From Woeseia sp037968755 (lineage in GTDB: Bacteria > Pseudomonadota > Gammaproteobacteria > Steroidobacterales > Woeseiaceae), in NCBI GenBank assembly GCA_037968755.1, contig JBBKWB010000099.1:1-6082 (forward strand): DNA of 6,082 nt. Reading direction: 5' to 3'. Of this stretch, positions 1 through 5,942 are shown one piece after another. Position 1 is the first letter of the stretch. Every line of letters begins with the position of its first letter. The translations under genes and the position numbers were made by a program. The notes under the pieces are model-generated. The model saw nothing but the letters and a program-made list of their open reading frames with translations. It did no database searches and was not told the DNA's origin.

Positions 1-140
1 ATCATTTCATCTAACCAATGATGGAATCGTTCCGCGTCTTCTATTATTTCTCGGTACTCCGCATAGGTTACTGACAGAATCACACGCGGATTTGCTTGGG
101 CTACTTTTCTTTGTTCTTTACTATACTTTCGTTGAGGCAT
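1..140 (-). CDS. Partial small protein, possibly ribbon-helix-helix type
   Basis: On the minus strand an ATG at 140 opens a frame that runs without a stop to the left edge (46 codons visible; the C-terminus lies outside). The protein starts MPQRKYSKEQRKVAQ and continues with RVILSVTYAEYREIIEDAE. The first part is strongly basic. The second resembles a ribbon-helix-helix layout: a short strand with alternating hydrophobic residues (VILSVT), then an amphipathic helix (AEYREIIEDAERF). Such proteins are often antitoxins or small repressors. The AAGAAG about five bases upstream is only a weak ribosome-binding site. A dyad at 141-175 lies directly upstream, where an autorepressor could bind. The gene is divergent from the rest of the window and lies in its AT-rich part. 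The family assignment is inference from pattern only; a small hypothetical protein of another fold is equally possible. Confidence 0.4.
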   Translation of the reverse strand, partial: MPQRKYSKEQRKVAQANPRVILSVTYAEYREIIEDAERFHHWLDEM

Positions 141-175
141 ATTGACTTCTTGGTTTGCAGACCTTTTTAGTCAAT
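141..175. repeat. Nested imperfect dyad between divergent genes
   Basis: ATTGACT (141-147) is the exact inverse of AGTCAAT (169-175). Inside it lies a second imperfect palindrome, GGTTTGCAGACC (152-163), with five of six base pairs matching. Both have centres near 158. The dyad abuts the minus-strand start codon at 140 and lies upstream of the plus-strand gene at 227, so it could be an operator. The symmetry is seen directly; the regulatory role is inference. Confidence 0.3.
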
Positions 176-226
176 TTTGCCTCATTTTTTCTAAACCACA
201 GAATTTCCTAGAACTAATAGTATATT

Positions 227-433
227 ATGTTGAAAGACCCTGTATGCGGTAAACGTATGAATCGCAGCAAAGCGCACATCATTATTGAATATGAGGGTAT
301 TGCCTATTCCCTTTGTTGCCCAAAATGCCTGGCAGAATTTGAACGTGCGCCAGAAGCGTATGCCCAACCGGAAGTAGGGAAGAGGTCAAAAAAGGCAAAC
401 GCCAACGGCACCGGCGCCCACAGTCCTGAGTGA
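227..433 (+). CDS. YHS-domain small metal-site protein
   Basis: A 68-residue protein. Residues 4-45 match the YHS domain pattern: it begins DPVCGKRM, continues with a hydrophobic strand and YEGIAYSLCCPKC, and ends FERAPEAY. The cysteines at 7, 30, 31 and 34 are the likely metal ligands. YHS domains occur alone or fused to metal ATPases and oxygenases and are thought to bind metal ions such as copper, but the role of stand-alone forms is largely unknown. The last ~20 residues are a Lys/Ala/Asn-rich tail that looks disordered. There is no signal peptide or membrane segment, so it is probably cytoplasmic. No good Shine-Dalgarno is visible; the ATG at 227 follows an AT-rich TATATT, and it is chosen because it sits immediately before the DPVCG domain start. 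It lies 87 bases before the gnd remnant on the same strand, and nothing links it directly to sugar metabolism. Confidence 0.82.
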   Translation: MLKDPVCGKRMNRSKAHIIIEYEGIAYSLCCPKCLAEFERAPEAYAQPEVGKRSKKANANGTGAHSPE

Positions 434-520
434 TGTATGGGCCAAACGGCGCTGTCGTCAGGCTGCCCGCTGTGTTACGATCTCAAGATCAACCCCGTGG
501 CCATAAGGAAGCATAAACAG

Positions 521-643
521 ATGCAGTACGGAATGATTGGATTAGGAAGAATGGGGGCTAATATGGCCCGCCGCCTATTGCGCGGCGGGCACGAAGTCGT
601 CGTCAGCAACCGCAGCCCGGAACCGGTTGAACAACTCGAATAG
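521..643 (+). pseudogene. gnd: Truncated 6-phosphogluconate dehydrogenase N-terminus
   Basis: Forty codons starting MQYGMIGLGRMGANMARRLL and ending at TAG 641-643. The N-terminus matches decarboxylating 6-phosphogluconate dehydrogenases of the short (about 300-residue) type: the dinucleotide-binding loop GLGRMG is at residues 7-12, followed by helix ANMARRLLRGGHE, strand VVVSN and NRSPEPVEQL. The intact enzyme makes ribulose-5-phosphate, CO2 and NADPH. Everything after the first beta-alpha-beta unit is missing: the rest of the Rossmann fold, the substrate-binding residues and the helical C-terminal domain. No continuation is visible in the other two frames before the next gene at 679. The open frame extends upstream to an ATG at 437, but AAGGAAG at 505-511 sits well for the ATG at 521, where family homology begins. 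This is a probable deletion remnant; an assembly error is the alternative. A functional 40-residue peptide seems unlikely. Confidence 0.78.
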
Positions 644-678
644 TCAAGCCGCTCCGCAACGCGCCGATTGGTGAAACC

Positions 679-2022
679 ATGAACAGTAAGAAACTAAGCG
701 TCGATGCCGAGTTGGAAAAGCTGCAGCACGACTCATTCAACTACTTTTTATATGAGACGAATCCAGCCAATGGGCTGGTGATCGACAAGACCGAAGCAGA
801 TTGGCCTGCCAGTATTGCCGCCACCGGTTTCGCGCTGGCATCTTATCCGGTGGCTGTCGAGCGCGGATTCATGTCGCGCGCCGCGGCGGCAGAACGAACA
901 TTGACGACGCTGCGTTTTTTCTGGAACAGTCCGCAAGGTCCTGAACCCGACGCGACCGGCCACCGGGGCTTTTACTACCATTTTCTCGATATGCAGACCG
1001 GCCGGCGTGCCTGGCAATGCGAACTGTCGACGATAGACAGCGCGTTTCTGCTGGCCGGCGCGTTGACGGCAGGAATGTACTTTGAGGCAGATACGGCCGA
1101 CGAGCATGAGATCCGCACCCTTGCCGACGCGCTCTATCGCCGTGCAGATTGGCAGTGGGCGCAAGACGGCGGCGCAACAGTCACACACGGCTGGAAGGCC
1201 GAAAGCGGATTTCTCAAGTACCGTTGGGAAGGCTACGACGAAGCGCTGCTGTTGTATATCCTGGGACTGGGTTCGCCGACTTATCCGCTGCCCAGGAGCG
1301 CCTATGCGGCGTGGGCTGCCACCTACCGCTGGGAACAGTGCTATGGGTATGATTATCTATATGCCGGACCGCTTTTCACACACCAGCTCTCTCATATCTG
1401 GGTCGACTTTCGTGATATCCAGGATGCCTTCATGCGTGCCAAGGGTAGTGACTATTTCGAGAACAGTCGGCGCGCGACCTATGTGCAACGTGAGTACGCC
1501 ATCGACAACCCGCTCAAGTTCGTGCATTATGGCAGGCATTGTTGGGGACTGACCGCGAGCGAAGGTCCCGGTCCGGACACTATCAACGTAGTCGGCATCG
1601 AGCGCCAGTTCTTCGATTACGCGGCGCGCGGTGTGCCCTACGGGCCCGACGACGGCACTATCGCGCCGTGGGTCGTGGTGGCCTCGCTGCCATTCGCGCC
1701 CGAGATTGTGCTTCCCGTTCTCAATTACTGCATTCATGACCTCAAATTAACAGAGTCTAACCGCTACGGCTTCAAGGCATCCTTCAATCCGACCTACCCT
1801 GTTGCCTCCGGCAATCCCCACGGCTGGGTATCGCCGTGGCATTTTGGGCTTAATGAAGGGCCGACTATTTTGATGATCGAAAATTATCGTACAGGGTTAT
1901 TGTGGCGGTTGATGCGAAACTGCCCCTACATCGTCGGCGGCTTGCGGCGAGCGGGTTTTAGAGGAGGCTGGATCATGAGGTCTGTCGAGAGCATTTCGTC
2001 AGATCTAAACCAGTCACGATGA
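679..2022 (+). CDS. Glycoamylase-domain (GH144-like) protein
   Basis: A 447-residue protein of the 'glucoamylase family' (PF10091, COG5368). Recognisable blocks in order: DWPASIAATGFALASYPVAV (41-60), GFYYHFLDMQTGRRAW (97-112), ELSTIDSAFLLAG (115-127), RWEGYDEALLLYILGLGSP (182-200), FTHQLSHIWVDFRDIQD (233-249), a segment around DDGTIAPWVVVASLPFAPE (324-342), GFKASFNPTYP (364-374) and NEGPTILMIENYRTGLLWRL (392-411). The alternating helices fit an (alpha/alpha)6 barrel. Characterised GH144 relatives are endo-beta-1,2-glucanases, and related domains sit inside cyclic beta-1,2-glucan synthases, so a beta-glucan substrate is plausible but not shown. The protein starts MNSKKLSVDAELEKLQ with no signal peptide, so it is probably cytoplasmic, unlike secreted members. 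The ATG at 679 is the first start codon in its frame after a stop at 628-630; the GGTGA at 670-674 is a weak, close ribosome-binding site. The gene lies 35 bases after the gnd stub and 47 before xfp, on the same strand. Confidence 0.88.
   Translation: MNSKKLSVDAELEKLQHDSFNYFLYETNPANGLVIDKTEADWPASIAATGFALASYPVAVERGFMSRAAAAERTLTTLRFFWNSPQGPEPDATGHRGFYYHFLDMQTGRRAWQCELSTIDSAFLLAGALTAGMYFEADTADEHEIRTLADALYRRADWQWAQDGGATVTHGWKAESGFLKYRWEGYDEALLLYILGLGSPTYPLPRSAYAAWAATYRWEQCYGYDYLYAGPLFTHQLSHIWVDFRDIQDAFMRAKGSDYFENSRRATYVQREYAIDNPLKFVHYGRHCWGLTASEGPGPDTINVVGIERQFFDYAARGVPYGPDDGTIAPWVVVASLPFAPEIVLPVLNYCIHDLKLTESNRYGFKASFNPTYPVASGNPHGWVSPWHFGLNEGPTILMIENYRTGLLWRLMRNCPYIVGGLRRAGFRGGWIMRSVESISSDLNQSR
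1961..1977 (+). promoter_or_regulatory. Internal Shine-Dalgarno plus ATG near gene end
   Basis: Within the end of the glycoamylase gene, GAGGAGG (1961-1967) is followed after seven bases by ATG (1975-1977), in frame with the gene at codon 433. This is a far better initiation site than the gene's own start and would give a 15-residue peptide ending at the same stop. It may simply reflect the codons of the conserved-looking GFRGGWI segment. Translation from it is unproven. Confidence 0.25.
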
Positions 2023-2033
2023 ACGCATGAAAC

Positions 2034-2050
2034 AGGTCTCTTACAGACCT
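2034..2050 (+). repeat. Small hairpin between glycoamylase and xfp
   Basis: AGGTCT (2034-2039) and AGACCT (2045-2050) form a perfect six-base-pair stem with the five-base loop CTTAC. It lies in the 47-base gap and ends three bases before the AAGGA of xfp. There is no downstream T-run, so it does not look like an intrinsic terminator; a role in mRNA processing, stability or translation control of xfp is possible but is inference. Confidence 0.4.
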
Positions 2051-2069
2051 TAAAGGATTAAAACGAAAA

Positions 2070-4451
2070 ATGAATACAAATGAACTGAAAGAAACACTAC
2101 CGCTGTCGGCAGAAGAAGTACGACGCATGAATGCTTACTGGCACGCGGCGAACTATCTCTCCGTCGGGCAGATTTACCTGTACGACAATCCACTACTGCG
2201 CGAGCCGTTGAAGCTCGAACACGTCAAGCCCAGACTGCTCGGTCATTGGGGGACGACACCGGGGCTTAATTTTATCTATGTGCATCTCAATCGCCTCATC
2301 AAGTTGCATGATTTGAACGCGATCTATGTCGCCGGCCCGGGTCATGGTGGCCCCGGCCTTGTTGCCAATACCTATCTTGAAGGTACCTACAGCGAGTTCT
2401 ATCCTGACATCTCGCAGGATGGCGAAGGCGTGCAGAAGCTCTTTAAACAATTCTCATTTCCCGGCGGCATCCCCAGCCATGTTGCTCCAGAAACGCCGGG
2501 CTCAATTAACGAAGGCGGCGAACTCGGTTACTCGCTGATGCACGCTTATGGTGCAGTCTTCGACAATCCAGACTTACTCGCAGTCTGCGTCGTCGGCGAC
2601 GGCGAAGCGGAAACCGGACCGCTGGCGACCAGCTGGCATTCCAATAAGTTTCTTAATCCAGAGCGCGACGGCGTGGTACTACCGATTCTCCATTTGAACG
2701 GCTACAAAATTGCAAGCCCGACTGTGCTGGCGCGCATCAGCCACGATGAACTGGCGAGCCTTTTTGTCGGCTACGGCTACAAACCCTACTTCGTGGAGGG
2801 CGATGACCCCGAAACGATGCATCAGCTCATGGCGGCAACGCTCGATACCGTGATCGCAGAGATTCAGACGATTCAGAAAGATGCGCGCGAGAACGGCTTT
2901 TCGCATCGCCCGCAGTATCCAATGATTGTCTTGCGCTCCCCGAAAGGTTGGACAGGCCCGAAGTTCGTAGATGGCCTGCCGACTGAAAACTCATTTCGCT
3001 CGCATCAGGTTCCATTAGCAGAATTGGCAAGCAAGCCCGAACACTTGAAGATGCTTGAAGAATGGATGCGCAGTTATAAGCCCGAAGAACTCTTTGATGA
3101 GAACGGGAAATTGATAGCGGAGTTGGCTGAGTTAGCGCCGAAGGGCGATCGGCGGATGGGCGCTAATCCGCATGCCAACGGCGGGTTACTGCTCAAAGAT
3201 TTGAAGCTGCCGGATTTCCGCGATTACGCCGTTGACGTTCCCAAACCGGGGACGGTCAATGCGGAAGCGACGCGCGTGATGGGACAATTCTTGCGCGATG
3301 TGATGAAGCGCAACGAAGACGCGCGGAATTTCCGCGTGATGGGACCGGACGAGACGAATTCAAACAGACTCAACGCCCTCTTTGAAGTGACCGACCGGGT
3401 TTCTACCGCCGCGATCCTGCCCAGCGATGATCACCTCTCACCGGATGGTCGTGTGATGGAGATTTTGAGCGAGCACATGTGTCAGGGCTGGCTCGAAGGA
3501 TATCTCCTGACTGGGCGGCACGGCCTCTTCTCCTGCTACGAGGCGTTCATCCACATTATTGATTCGATGTTCAACCAGCACGCCAAGTGGTTGAAAGTCA
3601 CCCGCCACATTCCGTGGCGGCGACCCATCGCTTCGCTCAACTACCTGCTGACCTCGCACGTTTGGCGACAGGATCACAACGGCTTCACCCATCAAGACCC
3701 CGGCTTTATTGATCATGTCATCAACAAAAAGGCGGAGGTCGTGCGCGTGTACTTGCCGCCCGATGCGAACACCCTGCTGTCCGTCACCGATCACTGTCTG
3801 CGGAGTCGCAACTATGTCAACGTCATCATTGCTGGAAAACAACCCGCGTTGCAATTTCTCGCGATGGAGTCCGCCATCAAGCACACCACCGCCGGGATTG
3901 GACTCTGGGACTGGGCGAGCAATGACGCGTACGTCGAACCGGATGTGGTGATAGCGTGCGCCGGAGACGTGCCAACTTTAGAGACGCTGGCGGCTGTGGA
4001 TATCCTCCGCCAACATTTTCCCACATTGAAGATACGCGTCGTCAACGTCGTTGATTTAATGACGCTTCAGCCCGCGAGCGAGCATCCGCATGGGCTTTCT
4101 GACACGGACTTCGATTCCCTGTTTACGACGGACAAGCCGATTATCTTCGCCTTTCACGGGTATCCTTCGTTGATTCACCAACTGACCTATCGGCGGACGA
4201 ATCACAAGAATCTTCATGTACGTGGATTTAAAGAGGAAGGAACAACCACTACACCGTTCGACATGGTCGTTCTAAACGACCTCGATCGTTTCCACCTTGT
4301 GATGGATGTGATTGACCGCGTACCGAAGCTTGAACGTATTGGCGCGCAAGTGAAGCAGGCGATGCGCGACAAGCGGCTTGAGCACAAGCAGTACATTCAT
4401 GAACATGGCGAAGACATGCCGGAAATCCGCCATTGGAAGTGGCCGTATTAA
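2070..4451 (+). CDS. xfp: Xylulose-5-P/fructose-6-P phosphoketolase
   Basis: A 793-residue thiamine-diphosphate enzyme, full length for the family (about 790-825). It cleaves xylulose-5-P with phosphate into acetyl-P and glyceraldehyde-3-P; many members also split fructose-6-P to acetyl-P and erythrose-4-P. Hallmarks: GHWGTTPG at 58-65 (H59, active-site His), GHGGPG at 91-96 (H92), PSHVAPETPGSINEGGELG around 135-153, and the ThDP/Mg motif starting GDGEAETGPLATSWHSN at 176-192 and closing at LHLNGYKI 207-214 (D177, N210). GLFSCYEAF at 485-493 carries E491, the Glu that activates ThDP. QDHNGFTHQDPG is at 534-545, and a transketolase-like C-terminal domain follows, ending HWKWPY. No catalytic block is missing. 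The ATG at 2070 is preceded by AAAGGA (2052-2057) at a rather long 12-base spacing. ackA, 76 bases downstream, uses the acetyl-P. Substrate preference cannot be settled by eye. Confidence 0.97.
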   Translation: MNTNELKETLPLSAEEVRRMNAYWHAANYLSVGQIYLYDNPLLREPLKLEHVKPRLLGHWGTTPGLNFIYVHLNRLIKLHDLNAIYVAGPGHGGPGLVANTYLEGTYSEFYPDISQDGEGVQKLFKQFSFPGGIPSHVAPETPGSINEGGELGYSLMHAYGAVFDNPDLLAVCVVGDGEAETGPLATSWHSNKFLNPERDGVVLPILHLNGYKIASPTVLARISHDELASLFVGYGYKPYFVEGDDPETMHQLMAATLDTVIAEIQTIQKDARENGFSHRPQYPMIVLRSPKGWTGPKFVDGLPTENSFRSHQVPLAELASKPEHLKMLEEWMRSYKPEELFDENGKLIAELAELAPKGDRRMGANPHANGGLLLKDLKLPDFRDYAVDVPKPGTVNAEATRVMGQFLRDVMKRNEDARNFRVMGPDETNSNRLNALFEVTDRVSTAAILPSDDHLSPDGRVMEILSEHMCQGWLEGYLLTGRHGLFSCYEAFIHIIDSMFNQHAKWLKVTRHIPWRRPIASLNYLLTSHVWRQDHNGFTHQDPGFIDHVINKKAEVVRVYLPPDANTLLSVTDHCLRSRNYVNVIIAGKQPALQFLAMESAIKHTTAGIGLWDWASNDAYVEPDVVIACAGDVPTLETLAAVDILRQHFPTLKIRVVNVVDLMTLQPASEHPHGLSDTDFDSLFTTDKPIIFAFHGYPSLIHQLTYRRTNHKNLHVRGFKEEGTTTTPFDMVVLNDLDRFHLVMDVIDRVPKLERIGAQVKQAMRDKRLEHKQYIHEHGEDMPEIRHWKWPY

Positions 4452-4513
4452 GCCGGGGCCTCGTACCAGACCGAGAATATGGGGCCTGTTTCTCTCTGAT
4501 CAACCGTCAGCAT

Positions 4514-4530
4514 AGGAGTTTAATGACGTG
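4514..4530 (+). promoter_or_regulatory. ackA ribosome-binding site with decoy ATG
   Basis: AGGAG (4514-4518) lies nine bases before the GTG (4528-4530) that starts the acetate kinase frame. An ATG at 4523-4525 lies closer to the AGGAG but is in another frame and reads ATG ACG TGA, a two-codon ORF whose stop overlaps the GTG. This decides the start: GTG 4528 is the only one that leads directly into the family N-terminus MNILVLNPGSSSLKF. Confidence 0.7.
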
Positions 4531-5763
4531 AATATTCTTGTTCTCAATCCTGGCAGTTCCTCGTTGAAGTTCGGCTTGTATCAGATGCTCGATTTGAACG
4601 CAGCATCTGCCACAAGGGATTCTGCAACCGTATTGGTGAGCGGGAACATTGAGCCAATCAAGTCGCCGCGAGCCAAACTTACAATGTCTGCGGCGACCCG
4701 GGAGACCGTGAATGCGACGGTTGAGGCGAAGACGCCAGCTCAAGCTGTGGAACAGGCGATCCGTCGGCTTCTCGCCTACGCGGGTAAGAACAACCAAGCC
4801 GCTATGACGATTGATGTTGTGGGATGTCGCGTAGTGCATGGCGGGGCGCGTTTCGTGGAGCCTACGCGCGTGACCCCGTCCGTACTCGGCGAACTGCGTG
4901 CTTTGGGAGACTTGGCTCCGCTGCACAACCCGGTGGACGTGGCCGTGCTTGAGCAGGTGAAGCGCTCGCTGCCAGAGACTCCGCTGATGGCAGTATTTGA
5001 CACAGCCTTTCACCGGACTCTGCCGCCAGTTGCCTATACCTACGCCTTACCTTCCGAACTATGCGCCCGCTATGGCTTGCGTCGCTATGGATTTCACGGC
5101 ATTTCACACGCTTACGTGTCCCGGCAGCTGATTGGGTATCTGGGGCATGGCACGCAAGAAACGAAAATTGTTACTTGTCACCTGGGAAATGGCGCCAGTG
5201 TCTGCGCGGTAGCGGATGGTCAGAGTGTAGACATCAGCATGGGATTCACGCCGCTGGAAGGGTTGGTCATGGGTACACGCTCCGGCGATGTTGATCCCGG
5301 TCTCGTCTTGTACCTTATCCGCACAGGGGGCATGACGGCGAACGAAGTGGACAGTTTGCTTAATCGCGAAAGCGGACTGCGCGGTCTGTCAGGGTTAAGC
5401 GCAGATGTACGCGATCTGGAACAAGCGGCGCTGGATGGAAATGAGCAGGCGGAATTGGCGCTGGAGGTTTTCGCTTACCGCGCCCGCAAATACATCGGCG
5501 CGTATGCCGCTGCGTTGGGAGGATTGAATGCGGTTGCTTTCACCGGTGGCATCGGTGAGCATTCGGCCTCCATGCGAAGTCGAATCTGCCAGGGGTTGGC
5601 ATTTCTAGGGCTTCGTTTAGAAGAGGCGCGTAACAAAACGGCAAATGGGCACACCGCAATGCAGATTAGCGCAAAGGGCAGTTCGGTAGAGACATGGGTA
5701 ATCCCGACAGATGAAGAGCAGGAGATTGCACTGTCAACGGTTGAAAAATTTCGTGATCTTTGA
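4528..5763 (+). CDS. ackA: Acetate kinase
   Basis: A 411-residue acetate/propionate kinase of the ASKHA fold, close to the usual ~400 residues. It interconverts acetyl-phosphate + ADP and acetate + ATP in the cytoplasm; here it should run toward ATP, using acetyl-P from Xfp. Family motifs: N-terminal phosphate-binding NPGSSSLKFGLY (7-18), GCRVVHGG (99-106, with R101), DLAPLHNP (128-135), FDTAFHRTLP (157-166, D158), RYGFHGISHAYV (186-197, H190), CHLGNGASV (217-225), the segment starting MGFTPLEGLVMGTRSGDVDP (238-257, R251), AFTGGIGEHS (337-346) and the C-terminal PTDEEQEIA (393-401, catalytic Glu region). All expected catalytic residues are present. Residues about 19-65 are a more variable, slightly long segment. 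The start is GTG, set by AGGAG nine bases upstream and by the conserved N-terminus. The gene is co-directional with xfp across a 76-base gap, so co-transcription is likely. No phosphotransacetylase is visible in the window. Confidence 0.97.
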   Translation: MNILVLNPGSSSLKFGLYQMLDLNAASATRDSATVLVSGNIEPIKSPRAKLTMSAATRETVNATVEAKTPAQAVEQAIRRLLAYAGKNNQAAMTIDVVGCRVVHGGARFVEPTRVTPSVLGELRALGDLAPLHNPVDVAVLEQVKRSLPETPLMAVFDTAFHRTLPPVAYTYALPSELCARYGLRRYGFHGISHAYVSRQLIGYLGHGTQETKIVTCHLGNGASVCAVADGQSVDISMGFTPLEGLVMGTRSGDVDPGLVLYLIRTGGMTANEVDSLLNRESGLRGLSGLSADVRDLEQAALDGNEQAELALEVFAYRARKYIGAYAAALGGLNAVAFTGGIGEHSASMRSRICQGLAFLGLRLEEARNKTANGHTAMQISAKGSSVETWVIPTDEEQEIALSTVEKFRDL

Positions 5764-5816
5764 AGTGCAGATCCCCCTTGGCCGGGCAGGTTTATGGGTT
5801 GAGCAGTTTCGAATTG

Positions 5817-5840
5817 GAGAGCCTGAACAGCTTTGCTCTC
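5817..5840 (+). repeat. Weak stem-loop after ackA
   Basis: GAGAGC (5817-5822) pairs exactly with GCTCTC (5835-5840) around a 12-base loop, 54 bases after the ackA stop. No T-run follows, so it is a poor candidate for an intrinsic terminator. It could still shape the 3' end of the operon mRNA. It may be chance. Confidence 0.22.
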
Positions 5841-5855
5841 GCTCAGCATCTTCTC

Positions 5856-5881
5856 GAGGCTGGGGAGGCTGGATTATGATG
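5856..5881 (+). repeat. Tandem GAGGCTGG and echo of the glycoamylase 3' end
   Basis: GAGGCTGG occurs twice in tandem (5856-5863 and 5865-5872, one base between). The second copy continues as GGAGGCTGGATTATGATG (5864-5881), which matches GGAGGCTGGATCATGAGG (1963-1980) at 16 of 18 bases. In one frame it reads GGWIMM then stop, echoing GGWIM at the glycoamylase C-terminus. The rest of the open frame upstream (from 5764) has no similarity to that protein that I can see. Confidence 0.35.
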
Positions 5882-5908
5882 TGAGCGCGCCCAAAATTTA
5901 TAAACATT

Positions 5909-5929
5909 GTCCGAATTGAATATTTGGAC
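5909..5929 (+). promoter_or_regulatory. Hairpin directly before the SDR gene ribosome-binding site
   Basis: GTCCGAAT (5909-5916) pairs with ATTTGGAC (5922-5929): eight base pairs, one of them G-U in RNA, around the loop TGAAT. It ends one base before GGAAGGA of the next gene. It could be an mRNA element that controls ribosome access, or at DNA level a dyad operator. It is not followed by a T-run, so it is not a typical terminator. The pairing is seen; the function is inference. Confidence 0.4.
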
Positions 5930-5942
5930 GGGAAGGACAGTT

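Noticed and set aside
142..226. Sigma-70 promoter for the YHS gene
   Set aside because: TTGACT-like and TATATT-like boxes exist, but none pair at 16-18 bases with good matches at both ends.
437..520. 28-codon upstream extension of the gnd stub, containing CPLC
   Set aside because: No ribosome-binding site for ATG 437, and the family match begins exactly at ATG 521 with AAGGAAG in front. The extension is probably untranslated leader.
748..1188. Long open frame on the minus strand opposite the glycoamylase gene
   Set aside because: The opposite strand carries a clear family match; the antisense product shows no recognisable domain and reads as a shadow of GC-rich codons.
1082..1552. Plus-strand open frame of 156 codons inside the glycoamylase gene
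   Set aside because: It overlaps conserved glycoamylase blocks in another frame, has low-complexity composition and no matching motif.
3438..3884. Antisense open frame inside xfp
   Set aside because: It covers the conserved catalytic part of xfp; no domain and no convincing ribosome-binding site.
4452..4527. Possible terminator or hairpin between xfp and ackA
   Set aside because: Only four-base stems (such as CTGA/TCAG) and a GGGGCC direct repeat are visible, with no T-run; not enough to call.
4507..5013. Antisense open frame covering the ackA start
   Set aside because: Opposite a highly conserved acetate kinase N-terminus; the product is rich in Arg/His with no recognisable fold.
5762..5884. 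Open frame after ackA ending in GWGGWIMM, possible remnant gene
   Set aside because: No start with a ribosome-binding site and no similarity beyond the GGWIM echo; kept only as a repeat.
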